Shown here piece by piece: positions 52,966 to 62,060 of a DNA stretch of 64,000 bases. Each line of letters begins with the position of its first letter. Position 1 is the stretch's first letter. Below the pieces are notes generated by a model. The model made no database searches and was not told the origin of the DNA. It was given only the letters and a program-made list of their open reading frames with translations. The translations under genes and the position numbers were made by a program. This DNA is from Archaeoglobus veneficus SNP6. GTDB taxonomy: Archaea; Halobacteriota; Archaeoglobi; Archaeoglobales; Archaeoglobaceae. The stretch is from assembly GCF_000194625.1 (NCBI RefSeq), contig NC_015320.1, positions 702,612 to 766,611 of the forward strand, written 5' to 3'.

Positions 52966-53595
52966 TCACTTTGGATATACAACCAACTCAATGTTCTTCC
53001 CCAATGCAGACTTGCTATGATGGCTCCTCTTTTGAGGATCGTAGTAGTAGAGAACCACATACGGATATGTACTCGCATACTTGACTGCCTGTCCAATCCC
53101 TCTGTCTGAATCATCAGCCCCTTTTATGTACTTCAGCTCGACCGCCACAGCCCCTCCGACGACGATGTCGGGCTGCGTCGTTTTCCCTCTTGAGACAGCA
53201 ATTGTTTGAGGCACTACCTCTATCTTCCTGCTGGCAAACTTCCCCTGCAAAAGCCCAAGAACGTACAGTTCGAGTTCGTCCTCGTTTTTTACCTTAGGTG
53301 GTGTTATTTTTTTGAGGAGCTTGACTATCTCTTTGAAGAACTTTGAGGCATCTATTTCCGGATCTTGCTTTTTTTGTTTTGCCTGTGGCTTAACGTCCTC
53401 CTTTTGCTTTGATTCAGGTTTTACCTCCAGTATTTTGGCAAGATCGGACAGTTTGGCATTTGAAAGAATTCGGCTGACGAGTTCGTCTTTAGTTCCTGAT
53501 ACGGGGAGTCCATACATACTTGCAATTTCTTTTAGTTCATCCTTCTTCAGTTCAGAAAGGAATTCCGCCGCATTTTTGCGAGTTAATTTTACCAT
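52966..53595 (-). CDS. SAP domain / PD-(D/E)XK nuclease-like protein
   Basis: A 209-residue protein. Residues about 9-47 form a SAP DNA-binding motif (LSELKKDELKEIASMYGLPV, SGTKDELVSRIL). A Lys/Gln-rich linker follows (about 58-80). Residues about 100-200 resemble a restriction-endonuclease-like fold with TQPDIVVGGAVAVELKYIKG, where D and ExK are the catalytic pattern, and a final strand YPYVVLYYYD. Nuclease plus SAP suggests DNA targeting. It lies next to the ABC-3C operon at the tRNA-Phe side of the island and may be a stand-alone defence gene or part of a mobile element. Confidence 0.68.
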   Translation of the reverse strand: MVKLTRKNAAEFLSELKKDELKEIASMYGLPVSGTKDELVSRILSNAKLSDLAKILEVKPESKQKEDVKPQAKQKKQDPEIDASKFFKEIVKLLKKITPPKVKNEDELELYVLGLLQGKFASRKIEVVPQTIAVSRGKTTQPDIVVGGAVAVELKYIKGADDSDRGIGQAVKYASTYPYVVLYYYDPQKRSHHSKSALGKNIELVVYPK

Positions 53596-53788
53596 CTATG
53601 CCACCTCTGTGAAATGGGGATGAACTTATAGGCTGGTCAGACAACTATTACTTAAACATTACTTTTTAGTAGCAAATTTGAACGATCTCTAATGTTCCAT
53701 AATAGAATTGAGGTTACAAGTTCAATTCCTAAGAGCACAGGATGTGTTACATCGAACAGCCTGTTTTCAACTTTATGCCATTCAGGTA

Positions 53789-53808
53789 TGTCCGGCAGTG
53801 TCCGGACA
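53789..53808. promoter_or_regulatory. Palindromic operator-like site
   Basis: A perfect 10-bp palindrome TGTCCGGACA at 53799-53808 with an additional direct half-site TGTCCGG at 53789-53795, 10 bp (one helical turn) upstream. It lies 24 bp before the ATG of a frameshifted ribbon-helix-helix-like gene, the expected place for an autoregulated operator. Confidence 0.5.
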
Positions 53809-53831
53809 CAATCTAAAAAAGTAAGTAAAAG

Positions 53832-53998
53832 ATGGCAAGACCGAAAAAGAGACCGTATAGAGCTTACTTGGAGTCCTGATTTAATAAACCGATTACACAA
53901 AATCACCGACAATATCAGCGGTTTTACGGAAAGAATCCTTCGAGCCGTCTTGTTTGGTGAAGAAGTCGAAGTTATAGCCGTTATTCGTGGAAAAGGGA
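53832..53998 (+). pseudogene. Ribbon-helix-helix-like DNA-binding protein, frameshifted, running into tRNA-Phe
   Basis: The ATG at 53832 opens MARPKKRPYRAYLES and stops at TGA. One frame over, the sequence continues DLINRLHKITDNISGFTERI and LRAVLFGEEVEVIAVIRGKG. Removing one C in GAGTCCTGAT (about 53871-53880) joins them into a protein of the archaeal RHH type. The frame has no stop before the tRNA-Phe 3' end and reads antisense through it to 54090. This fits a mobile-element gene broken at a tRNA attachment site. Confidence 0.55.
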
Positions 53999-54072
53999 TG
54001 CCCGGAGCCGGATTTGAACCGGCGACCATGCGGTCTTCAGCCGCACGCTCTCCCGAGCTGAGCTACCCGGGC
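53999..54072 (-). tRNA. tRNA-Phe (GAA)
   Basis: A 74-nt cloverleaf: acceptor GCCCGGG with TCCGGGC (one G-U), D-arm TAGCTCAGCTCGGGAGAGC region, anticodon loop CTGAAGA (anticodon GAA) within a GCGGC/GCCGC-type stem, T-arm CCGGTTCAAATCCGG, discriminator A. CCA is not encoded. Its 3' end faces the island on its left. Confidence 0.95.
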
Positions 54073-54334
54073 ATTAGCTATGTGGTGTAGCAACGGTGCA
54101 ATATTTTTAATTTTTGGTTGGCCTGTAGCGTCACCTGTAGTGTCTTGGTAGAGTCTTTGTGAATCCACCTTATTATGAATCTACTTTTCCAAGCCTTTAT
54201 AGAAACACCCTGAGCTTTCAAAATCGTAAAGTTCGTAATCTCACGAATACTTTTGAGTTTTATATTATTAGAATATTATGAACTCGTGGTAAACTTAATT
54301 AGGAAAGAATGTGTATATAGAATAAGGTGAAAAA

Positions 54335-56278
54335 ATGAGCAATTCAAAAGAATTTTCCCCAGGCGAGATATATGAGCCATCAGAAGAAACCAGAAAGTAT
54401 GCGTGGGTTAACAACGAAAGAATCTACGAAATGGCTCAAGATTATCTTACATTTTGGGATGAGGTTGCAAAGAATGACGTTGAATGGTTTGAGCCCTATG
54501 AGGACGTGCTCGATGACAGCAACGCTCCGTTTTACAGATGGTTTGTTGGTGGGAAGATCAACATAACCCACAACTGCCTGGACCGGCACATCAAGTTGAA
54601 AGGAGACAAAACAGCAATAATATGGCAGGGAGAACCTGAAAACGAGAAAGAGAAGATAACTTACCACGAGCTCTATCAGAGAGTTTGCAGATTCGCCAAT
54701 GCCCTCAGAACGCTTGGAGTTGAGGAGGAGGAGGACGTTGTTACGATCTACATGGGAATGGTTCCCGAGTTGCCCATTGCGATGCTCGCATGCGCCAGAA
54801 TTGGCGCCATCCACAGCGTAGTTTTTGGTGGATTCTCCTCGAAGGCTCTAAGAGACAGGATAAACGACGCCGAGTCTAAAGTGGTAGTTACGATGGATGG
54901 TTACTACAGAAGGGGCAAGGTTGTTGAGACCAAGCGCATCGTTGATGAGGCGTTGGAAAATGCACCGAGCGTTGAGAGCGTCGTCGTATTGGAGAGAACC
55001 GGCAATGATGTGAATATGGTTGAAGGCAGGGACGTCTGGTGGCATGAACTGGAAGAAGGTCTTCCCGACAAATGTGAGTGCAGACCTCTTGACAGCGAAC
55101 ATACGTTGTTCATACTCTACACATCTGGCACAACAGGCAAGCCGAAGGGTGTTCTTCACGTTCATGGAGGTTACAACGTTGGCACACACATCACGACGAA
55201 GTGGGTTTTCGATTTGAAAGACAGGGACATATTCTGGTGTACTGCTGATATAGGCTGGATTACTGGCCACAGCTACGTTGTCTATGGACCTCTTTCAGTC
55301 GGCGCGACCGTTTTAATGTATGAGGGAGCCCCAGACCACCCGCAGCCGGACAGATGGTGGAGTATAATTGAGCAGTACGGTGTAACTATTCTCTACACCG
55401 CTCCCACTGCAATACGCTACTTCATGAAACTTGGCGAGGAGTGGCCAAAGAAACACGATCTATCCTCGTTGCGTCTGCTTGGAACAGTCGGAGAAACTAT
55501 AGACCCCAAAGCTTGGAAGTGGTACTACAAGCACATAGGAAACGAGCGCTGCCCAATCGTCGACACATGGTGGCAGACAGAAACGGGCATGATTATGATA
55601 ACTCCCCTACCAGGAATTACGAAGCTCAAGCCCGGTTCTGCAACGCTGCCCTTCCCTGGCATTGAAGTAGACATACGCGATGAGAAAGGGTATTCAGCAG
55701 ACAGTGGAGAACTCGTGATAACGAATCCGTGGCCAGCAATGTTCAGAACCCTATGGGGTGAGCCAGAAAGATTTGCCAAACAATACTGGCGGTCAAATGG
55801 TGGACTCATCTACTATACAGGGGATGGAGCAAGGAAGGATGAAAACGGATACTACTGGATAATTGGGAGGATTGATGAGGTTTTGAAGGTCAGCGGTCAC
55901 AGACTTGGAAGTGCTGAAATCGAAGGCGCACTCATATCTCACGAGGCTGTAAGTGAGGCGGCCGTCGTTGGTAAGCCCCACGAAATCAAGGGGGAGACGC
56001 CAGTCGCATTTGTTGTCCTTAAGACGGGCTACGAGCCAAGCGTCGAACTTGAAGAAGATCTCAAGAAGCATGTTAGAAACGAAATAGGTGCAATAGCTGT
56101 ACCAGAGGGGATATACTTTGTTGAACAGCTTCCAAAAACGAGAAGCGGAAAGATAATGCGCAGGATTCTACTTGCCATCGAGAAGGGCGAGGAGGTAGGC
56201 GACATCACAACCCTTGAAGACGTTACGGTTGTTGAGAAGATTAAGGAGGTTATGATGGCGAGAAAAACTGAACAATGA
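54335..56278 (+). CDS. acs: Acetyl-CoA synthetase (AMP-forming)
   Basis: Activates acetate to acetyl-CoA with ATP, giving AMP and pyrophosphate. The 647-residue length is the usual Acs length. Motifs: [15 protein letters not shown] start ([11 protein letters not shown]), [20 protein letters not shown] (P-loop-like A3), [59 protein letters not shown] (A7), [20 protein letters not shown] and [14 protein letters not shown] with the catalytic Lys (A10). An AT-rich promoter and AAGGTG precede the ATG. Assigned as Acs rather than propionyl-CoA synthetase by overall motif agreement. Confidence 0.93.
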   Translation: MSNSKEFSPGEIYEPSEETRKYAWVNNERIYEMAQDYLTFWDEVAKNDVEWFEPYEDVLDDSNAPFYRWFVGGKINITHNCLDRHIKLKGDKTAIIWQGEPENEKEKITYHELYQRVCRFANALRTLGVEEEEDVVTIYMGMVPELPIAMLACARIGAIHSVVFGGFSSKALRDRINDAESKVVVTMDGYYRRGKVVETKRIVDEALENAPSVESVVVLERTGNDVNMVEGRDVWWHELEEGLPDKCECRPLDSEHTLFILYTSGTTGKPKGVLHVHGGYNVGTHITTKWVFDLKDRDIFWCTADIGWITGHSYVVYGPLSVGATVLMYEGAPDHPQPDRWWSIIEQYGVTILYTAPTAIRYFMKLGEEWPKKHDLSSLRLLGTVGETIDPKAWKWYYKHIGNERCPIVDTWWQTETGMIMITPLPGITKLKPGSATLPFPGIEVDIRDEKGYSADSGELVITNPWPAMFRTLWGEPERFAKQYWRSNGGLIYYTGDGARKDENGYYWIIGRIDEVLKVSGHRLGSAEIEGALISHEAVSEAAVVGKPHEIKGETPVAFVVLKTGYEPSVELEEDLKKHVRNEIGAIAVPEGIYFVEQLPKTRSGKIMRRILLAIEKGEEVGDITTLEDVTVVEKIKEVMMARKTEQ

Positions 56279-56345
56279 TAGTTCAAGTATCCCAGACGCA
56301 TGGGCAAAACCTTTAAAAGCCATCGCTGAGGAGGAAATTAGTAGA

Positions 56346-56426
56346 GCCGGGGTTGCCGAGTGGTAAGGCGTCGGTCTGCTAAACCGATGGGCTTCGCCCG
56401 CGTGGGTTCGAATCCCACCCCCGGCG
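56346..56426 (+). tRNA. tRNA-Ser (GCU)
   Basis: Acceptor GCCGGGG pairs with CCCCGGC, D-arm TTGCCGAGTGGTAAGGC, anticodon stem TCGGT/ACCGA enclosing CTGCTAA (anticodon GCT), a long variable arm (GGGCTTCGCCC), T-arm GTGGGTTCGAATCCCAC, discriminator G. The long variable arm is typical of tRNA-Ser. CCA is not encoded. Confidence 0.94.
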
Positions 56427-56583
56427 CTCTGCGCTCTATTTGTTTTTTCAATTCTCTATGGGGCTTCAAGGAAGTCATGAGAAGAGAAATACCATATTTT
56501 GTTGATTGCGGTGGTAAAGCTACTGAATGTTCACAGAATGTGAACAAAAAGTTCATAAATCGTGAACAGAAAGTTCATGTATC

Positions 56584-57123
56584 ATGAACATCTGGAAGTT
56601 GTTTTCAACGAGGGAAAGATTCGACACGCTCAGGCATGCACTCGAAAAGGAGAAAGTGAGCGTTGAAGAACTGGCGAGAGAACTAAATCTGAGCAAAGGT
56701 TTCGTTTCTCAATTCCTCAGAATTCTTGAGGATGAAGGATTGCTGAGAAGAGATGATAGAAAGTACACTGTTAAAGATACGGCCATAACGAGGACTCTAA
56801 AGACGTTTATCAATACTGTCACACTCCACGAAATCTTAATGAAATACAAGAAGGACTGGATGGTGAGCTTAGGAGTTTACGGCAGTTTTGCTTCGGGAAA
56901 AAACAAGGAGGACAGCGATGTTGATGTCTGGGTTAAAGTATCGAAGCATCCGGGAGAAAAAGAGATTGCAAAGGTCGAGAGAGAACTTTCAGATGAGCTC
57001 GGAAAAAGAGTGCATATGCTGGTACTCACACCAGAACGGCTGGAAAGACTGAAAAAAGATGATTTTATCTTCTACTGCGAACTGAGGCATTCTGTAGTGA
57101 TCTGGGGTGAAGGAATTGAGTGA
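56584..57123 (+). CDS. Winged-helix/MNT-type nucleotidyltransferase (antitoxin of a MNT/HEPN pair)
   Basis: A 179-residue protein. Residues 1 to about 60 form a winged helix (VSVEELARELNLSKGFVSQF; LEDEGLLRRDDRKYTV). Residues about 85-179 form a minimal nucleotidyltransferase with the catalytic LGVYGSFASGKNKEDSDVDVW (G-S, D-x-D). MNT proteins act as antitoxins, often AMPylating the HEPN toxin encoded next door. A HEPN remnant follows immediately. The upstream region holds repeated TTCAT and TGTTCA half-sites (56526-56582), likely operator elements for its HTH. Confidence 0.78.
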   Translation: MNIWKLFSTRERFDTLRHALEKEKVSVEELARELNLSKGFVSQFLRILEDEGLLRRDDRKYTVKDTAITRTLKTFINTVTLHEILMKYKKDWMVSLGVYGSFASGKNKEDSDVDVWVKVSKHPGEKEIAKVERELSDELGKRVHMLVLTPERLERLKKDDFIFYCELRHSVVIWGEGIE

Positions 57124-57229
57124 CTTCGAGGATTGCTTGAAGAGGGGACTTTTACGGAGGGTGACTCCTTCAAAGGATAAAGCCAAGAGCAGCATGAAAA
57201 AAGCGGAGAGGTGGCTTTTTCTTCTTTGA
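57107..57229 (+). pseudogene. Truncated HEPN-domain toxin remnant
   Basis: GTG 57107 overlaps the end of the MNT gene and opens a 40-codon frame: DFEDCLKRGLLRRVTPSKDK followed by AKSSMKKAERWLF. This is the start of a HEPN domain (the conserved first helix ending in AexWL). It stops at TGA 57227-57229, whereas HEPN proteins need about 120 residues with the RxxxxH motif; nothing matching follows. The toxin is therefore probably lost while its partner remains intact. Confidence 0.6.
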
Positions 57230-57317
57230 GGATGCCTTAGAAATACAATCCAGAAGGAACTAGTCAGAAGTAATGTATCTACTTGCTAACCAGATATGCC
57301 TAAAAAATAGTAAAAAA

Positions 57318-58046
57318 TCAAAGAATCATACTGAGGAACTTCCTCGTCCTCTCATGCTGTGGATTCGTAAATATCTGCTCCGGCTTCCCTTCTTCAATGA
57401 TGACTCCCTGATCCATGAAGATAACCCTGTCGCCAACTTCTCTTGCAAACCCCATCTCGTGAGTTACCACAAGCATGGTCATTCCATCCTTTGCAAGTTG
57501 CTTCATGACATCCAGCACTTCCTTGACAAGCTCTGGGTCGAGGGCTGAGGTAACCTCGTCGAAAAGCATCACTTCGGGATTCATCGCCAAAGCTCTTGCT
57601 ATGGCAACTCTCTGCTGCTGCCCACCACTCAGCTGCGATGGGTAGTAGTCTGCCTTGTCCGCAAGCCCCACTTTCTCAAGCAGCCTCATGCCGAGCTCCT
57701 CTGCTTCCTCCTTTGGCATCTTCTTTACCTTTATCGGCGCAAGTGTAACGTTCTGCAATGCAGTAAGGTGGGGGAACAGGTTGAACTGCTGGAAGACCAT
57801 CCCTATTCGCTGCCGTATCCTATTCAGGTCGGCCTTGGGGTTCGTAACCTCGATGTCGTCGAGGATTATCTTCCCTTCCGTTGGCTCCTCAAGCCTGTTT
57901 ATGCACCTCAACAGCGTTGATTTGCCGCTGCCCGAAGGGCCTATGATGACGACGACTTCTCCCTTCTCTACTTCCATGTTTATTCCCTTGAGCACGTGAA
58001 GGTCTCCAAACCTCTTGTGCAGGTTGATGATTTTAAGCAAGCTCAT
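57318..58046 (-). CDS. Polar amino-acid ABC transporter ATPase (GlnQ-like)
   Basis: A 242-residue ATPase from ATG 58046 ([20 protein letters not shown]). Walker [22 protein letters not shown]-loop [17 protein letters not shown], signature [15 protein letters not shown], Walker [16 protein letters not shown]-loop [11 protein letters not shown]. The CINRLEEP and [12 protein letters not shown] segments are typical of the polar amino-acid class. It is the last gene of a three-gene importer operon; its start lies inside the permease gene. Confidence 0.92.
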   Translation of the reverse strand: MSLLKIINLHKRFGDLHVLKGINMEVEKGEVVVIIGPSGSGKSTLLRCINRLEEPTEGKIILDDIEVTNPKADLNRIRQRIGMVFQQFNLFPHLTALQNVTLAPIKVKKMPKEEAEELGMRLLEKVGLADKADYYPSQLSGGQQQRVAIARALAMNPEVMLFDEVTSALDPELVKEVLDVMKQLAKDGMTMLVVTHEMGFAREVGDRVIFMDQGVIIEEGKPEQIFTNPQHERTRKFLSMIL

Positions 58047-58707
58047 GGCCACCAAGCCTCTTCTGCGCGTAGTTCACGAGTCTGCTCAATGGTAAAGTCA
58101 TCATCAGGTAGAATAACGCTACGCCCAGTAAGGGTGTCCAGGCGTTGAATGTGGTGGAGTATATCTGCTTACCAACTCTTGTAAGCTCTGCGATTGCTAT
58201 CACCGAGAGCAGCGAAGAATCCTTCAGCAGGGCAATGAACTCGTTGCCGAGGGCGGGCAGAATGTTTCTGAATGCCTGCGGGAACACAACGTAGCGCATG
58301 GCCTGGAAGTAGCTCATTCCCAGTGAGCGAGCGGCTTCCATCTGCCCTTTCGGCACGCTCTGTATGCCAGCCCTTATTATCTCGGCAATGTATGCACCGC
58401 TGTTCAGCGTTAAAGCCAGAATGCCCGCCGGCTCTGGCGGGAGGTTTATCCCTACAGCAGGCAGACCGTAGTAAACTATCATTATCTGAACGAGCAGGGG
58501 CGTGCCCCTTATGAACTCAACGTATGATGTGGATAGTCCAAAAATGAGCGGATTTTTTGAGATTCTCCCCAGTCCCAGTATCGTTCCGAAGATGAGACCG
58601 AGGAGCGTGGATATAGAAGTTAATTTCACCGTTACAAATGCTCCATAAGCCAAATTGGGCAGAATCTTGACGAAAAGTTCTGGATCAAACTGGCTTATTC
58701 CCGTCAT
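58033..58707 (-). CDS. Polar amino-acid ABC transporter permease
   Basis: A 224-residue HisM/GlnP-type permease. It has about five membrane helices and the EAA loop [26 protein letters not shown] at about residues 125-150 (in parts), with [19 protein letters not shown], the family's first conserved block. The gene overlaps the ATPase gene by a few codons and follows the binding-protein gene after a 69-bp gap. Confidence 0.92.
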   Translation of the reverse strand: MTGISQFDPELFVKILPNLAYGAFVTVKLTSISTLLGLIFGTILGLGRISKNPLIFGLSTSYVEFIRGTPLLVQIMIVYYGLPAVGINLPPEPAGILALTLNSGAYIAEIIRAGIQSVPKGQMEAARSLGMSYFQAMRYVVFPQAFRNILPALGNEFIALLKDSSLLSVIAIAELTRVGKQIYSTTFNAWTPLLGVALFYLMMTLPLSRLVNYAQKRLGGHELA

Positions 58708-58776
58708 CTCTGCTTCATCTCTGCACTTTTTTGCATTTATGCCACTCCAGAAAGCAAAAATTAGGAAATAAAAACT

Positions 58777-59610
58777 TTATTCGCCAAACCACTTCTGGTA
58801 GATCTTGTCGTAGGTTCCGTCCTCTTTGACTTCCTTCAGAGCCTGGTTGATTGCTTTGAGAAGCTCCGGGTTGTCTTTCGCAACAGCTATGCCGTACTCC
58901 TCGTAGCTCAGCTTGCCTCCAACTGTCTTGTACACGTCCGGGTTGTTCTTTATCGCCTTCTCTGCAACACCGTTGTCGATTATCACTGCATCGATGTTGC
59001 CGTTCTTCAGGTCGAGCAGCGCATCGGGCGTTGTGTCGTAAGTCTTGATCTCAAAGTTTATTCCGCTCTTGACGAGGTCTTCTGCAACGAACTGGCCTGT
59101 GGTTCCGATCTGCACACCAACTACCTTGCCTGCGAGGTCTTCGGGCTTGGTTATGTCCGTGCAGTCTGCCCTGACAACTATAACCTGCCAAGCTTCAAAG
59201 TACGGGTCACTGAAGTCAATCTGCTTCTTTCTCTCCTCAGTAATCGTCATTGCGGAACAGATGCAGTCGTACTTGTGGGCAACGAGTCCGGGTATTATAC
59301 CCTCCCAGGCGACGTTGACGAACTCAACTTCGAGGCCGAGTCTCTTTCCGATTTCCTTCATCAAATCAACGTCGAATCCCTCAAATTCATCCGTAGTCTC
59401 GTTAATGTACTCGAACGGCGGATACGTTGCGTCCATTCCTACCGTGAGCACTCCGGGCTTTACGAGCTTGTACGCCGGTGTCTCTTCAGGAGTTACAGTC
59501 GCCTCTGGCGCTGGTGTTGGTTTTACCTCTTCCTTCTGCGCACATCCCGCAACGAAGGCGGCTATAAGGAGAATCCCTATCAGAGCCAGAATCTTTTTCA
59601 TTTTTGACAC
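58777..59610 (-). CDS. Polar amino-acid ABC transporter substrate-binding lipoprotein
   Basis: A 277-residue SBP_bac_3 protein. It has a signal peptide with lipobox VAGC at about 20-23, a Pro/Thr/Glu linker (25-45), then LTVGMDATYPPFEYINE, FEGFDVDLMKEIGKRLGLEV, KQIDFSDPYFEAWQVIVV and KVVGVQIGTTGQFVAEDLV. It is the promoter-proximal gene of the importer. The exact amino acid cannot be read from the sequence. Confidence 0.92.
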   Translation of the reverse strand: MSKMKKILALIGILLIAAFVAGCAQKEEVKPTPAPEATVTPEETPAYKLVKPGVLTVGMDATYPPFEYINETTDEFEGFDVDLMKEIGKRLGLEVEFVNVAWEGIIPGLVAHKYDCICSAMTITEERKKQIDFSDPYFEAWQVIVVRADCTDITKPEDLAGKVVGVQIGTTGQFVAEDLVKSGINFEIKTYDTTPDALLDLKNGNIDAVIIDNGVAEKAIKNNPDVYKTVGGKLSYEEYGIAVAKDNPELLKAINQALKEVKEDGTYDKIYQKWFGE

Positions 59611-59713
59611 CCCCAGCAGGCTGAAAATTCATCATATTTTACTTTTTCGAGGCAGTCGAAAATACTGTCTCATAAAGACATCCTTTTTTAAACTCTCGTA
59701 ACAACTCCTTTCA

Positions 59714-60082
59714 ATGAAAAACCAGAGGTTGGCTTACTCCTACGCCCTGCTTGCGGTTTTCCTCTGGTCAACTGTTGCATCAGCCTTCAAAATATCGCTC
59801 AGATATTTAGACTACCTCCACCTGCTTTTTTACTCGTCACTGACTTCTCTTCTTGTATTCTTCCTTATTTTGGTCTCACAGTGCAAGCTGAAGATGTTGA
59901 AGACAAAAGCACACATCAGCTCAGATTTTCTCGGCTTTCTAAACCCATTTCTATACTACCTCCTTCTCTTTAAAGCGTACTCTCTCCTGCCAGCTCAGGA
60001 AGCTCAGGCTTTGAACTACACCTGGCCGGTAATGCTGACGTTGCTCTCGATTCCACTGCTCAAGCAGAAAGTGAACTACTCC
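59714..60082 (+). pseudogene. DMT/EamA-family transporter, 5' part (split by TnpB element)
   Basis: First 123 codons of a drug/metabolite-type transporter: YSYALLAVFLWSTVASAFKI, FYSSLTSLLVFFLILVSQC and NYTWPVMLTLLSIPLLKQKV match the first EamA repeat. The frame meets the element after KVNYS at 60082. The remainder resumes at 61523 as IKLQSIFGVSLSFLGVLIV in the same frame when the element is removed. It is non-functional in the present arrangement. Confidence 0.85.
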
Positions 60083-61428
60083 GCCCTTACGGACGGAGTT
60101 TCTACCTTCAGAGGCATTAGCCTCATCATCGGTAGTTCGAGCTGGCTCACAGCAGCCCCCGTCCCCTTAAGGGACACTTTAGCTAACCTCTCCAAACCAA
60201 ACTTCAGGATGTTCTTAGCTGCGTTGACGTCTCTATCGTCTTTATGACCGCAGTTTAAGCAGAGGAATTCTCTATCATCAACCTGTACCTTCTTCGATCC
60301 GCATACGCTACAGCGACGAGTTGAACCATGCTCATTAACAATGTATGCCAGATTGTTGTTCTCCATTAGCTCTACCTGTAGCGTTACGGCAAACTCACGA
60401 AAAGCCCAGTGATTGACCCTTTTTCTTAACCTTTTATTGCCAGAGCCTTTGTAATGCTTGTCGGTTCTTACATCTTTGGGCAAGCCTATGAAAACGATTG
60501 CATCGTTAAACTGCTTGGCCATCTCAACAGCAAGTTTTCTGCGAAAGTCTGCAGCTATATTCCTGCGTTTTCTCCTGAGTTTCTTCAATGCCCTTATCTT
60601 GCCTAAACTCTGTAGCTTGGCTATTCGGTTATTGAGTTCTCTCATTCTAATGAAGAACTCCTTGTACTCTGACTTCTCGACGAGGATAGCACGGCTATCC
60701 TCGCCCTGCTCATAAGCCGTCACTAGTCTCTTTAAACCAAGGTCTATTCCAACAACTTTCTTGGGCCTGATTATCACCTCCTTTTCAACCACAACATGAA
60801 CTTCATACCTCTTGAGTCTGCTCTTCCAAACAATCTGGAAGGATTTTATCGACCAACTTTTAAGGTGTTTTTCAGCGTATGAGTAGGAGTGTAGGGGGAT
60901 TACAATCCTCTTGCCTTTTTCCAGAGTCGAAATACGCATCCATAGCCTAAACTCCTTAGCTGAGTAGGAGAACTCGATTGAACCGATCCGGTAATCAAAC
61001 ATAACCGGAATCTTTCTACTTACAGTTGGTAAAGAGGGTTCCTTCTTCCTCAAGCGATAGAGCTTGCGTTCAAGTTTTCTACGTTTGTGCTTATCTTTAC
61101 AGCGTTCAATGGCTCTCTCCAACTTGCTAACCTTCTTCTCCCACTCCTTGTGCTGTTTCTTGTAGGATTTGTACATCCACAAAGCCTTGTCCCTGCAAGC
61201 CTGAGCAAAAGCAGAAGGTAAGCCAGTAATAGCCTCTACTTCCTTGCGGAACTTCTCAGCCTCCTTTACAGTAGTGACATCGTTTGCAACTATTCTATCA
61301 AGAAAAAGCTGAACTCCATAAGTAAGTCGAGCGGTTAAGCGATTAAGCTTGCTAAGCTTCTCGTTAGTAATTGCATCCGAAACAGGAATCTTAATCGTCT
61401 TTTGGAGGGTTTGTTTCATCGGCTTCAT
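60076..61428 (-). CDS. tnpB: TnpB (OrfB_IS605) RNA-guided nuclease-like protein
   Basis: A 450-residue TnpB. RuvC-I is VVGIDLGLKRLVTAYE; the C-terminal zinc ribbon is CSVCGSKKVQ...CLNCGHKDDRDVNAAKNIL, with the RuvC-III Asp in DRD. The usual RuvC-II Glu position reads IVFIGLPKDVR (Gly instead of Glu); a Glu in IVNEHGSTRRCS could be a relocated catalytic residue, as seen in some TnpB groups. The TAG stop (60076-60078) lies in the target gene just beyond the element end. No tnpA is present. Confidence 0.88.
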   Translation of the reverse strand: MKPMKQTLQKTIKIPVSDAITNEKLSKLNRLTARLTYGVQLFLDRIVANDVTTVKEAEKFRKEVEAITGLPSAFAQACRDKALWMYKSYKKQHKEWEKKVSKLERAIERCKDKHKRRKLERKLYRLRKKEPSLPTVSRKIPVMFDYRIGSIEFSYSAKEFRLWMRISTLEKGKRIVIPLHSYSYAEKHLKSWSIKSFQIVWKSRLKRYEVHVVVEKEVIIRPKKVVGIDLGLKRLVTAYEQGEDSRAILVEKSEYKEFFIRMRELNNRIAKLQSLGKIRALKKLRRKRRNIAADFRRKLAVEMAKQFNDAIVFIGLPKDVRTDKHYKGSGNKRLRKRVNHWAFREFAVTLQVELMENNNLAYIVNEHGSTRRCSVCGSKKVQVDDREFLCLNCGHKDDRDVNAAKNILKFGLERLAKVSLKGTGAAVSQLELPMMRLMPLKVETPSVRAE

Positions 61429-61522
61429 TTTATCCTCAATATTTATCTAATTTTTGAGTGGAGTGAAAGTTGGCGGGCTTTCATCCCCACGCTTACGCAT
61501 GGGGTCTTCCCGCCCGCATTAG
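60083..61522 (-). mobile_element. IS605-type element carrying only tnpB (IS1341-like)
   Basis: A 1440-bp insertion defined by rejoining the transporter frame. On the minus strand the 5' side is TTTTAT (target/TAM-like) followed by CTAATGCGGGCGG and a subterminal hairpin CCCCA...TGGGG within GGCGGG...CCCGCC (61470-61515). The 3' end has a hairpin CTCCG...CGGAG near 60083-60100, the expected omega-RNA scaffold end. No target duplication, as usual for this family. Without tnpA it needs a helper for movement. Confidence 0.82.
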
Positions 61523-62041
61523 ATAAAACTCCAGAGTATTTTTGGAGTATCTTTAAGCTTTCTTGGAGTTCTGATAGTTTCAACGAGAGGAGACCTCCTG
61601 AGCCTCAAATTTGCAAATCCTCAGGGCTCACTCTTAGCTCTGAGCAGTTCAGTAATCTGGGCCACTTACTGGATACTGAACCTGAGGGACGAACGGGATA
61701 ACACCGTCAAGATGTTCATGAACTTCATATTCGGCTTTGTTTATACAGCGCTCGCAGTAGCTTTGACCTCAGACATAACACTCCCACCAGCAGAAGGTCT
61801 GGTTGGTAGTGTATACGTGGGTCTCTTTGAAATGGGAATTACGTTTTTAATCTGGCTTAACGCATTGAAGTACTCCGAAACCACCGCGCAGATTGCAAAC
61901 CTTATTTATTTAGCTCCGTTCATCTCACTGCTCGTTATCTACTTTGCAGTTGGAGAGGAAATCCTACCTTCAACGGTTGTCGGGCTTGTTCTTATTATCG
62001 GAGGGATATTGCTAACTTTAAACTTTGATAAAAAAACCTAA
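61523..62041 (+). pseudogene. DMT/EamA-family transporter, 3' part
   Basis: Continuation of the transporter interrupted at 60082: IKLQSIFGVSLSFLGVLIVS, ANPQGSLLALSSSVIWATYW, EGLVGSVYVGLFEMGITFLI, IANLIYLAPFISLLVIYFAV and STVVGLVLIIGGILLTL, the second EamA repeat with five helices. Together the two parts give about 296 residues, the usual DMT length. An internal ATG (61712) could at most express half of this repeat. Confidence 0.85.
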
Positions 62042-62060
62042 GTAAATTTAAAAATAAAAG

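Noticed and set aside
54000..54090. Coding sequence reading antisense through tRNA-Phe
   Set aside because: Run-on of the frameshifted RHH frame into a certain tRNA gene.
61402..61701. Plus-strand frame upstream of the transporter 3' part
   Set aside because: It is out of frame with the transporter, which continues in another frame (SIFGVSLSFLGVLIV); its translation has no family features.
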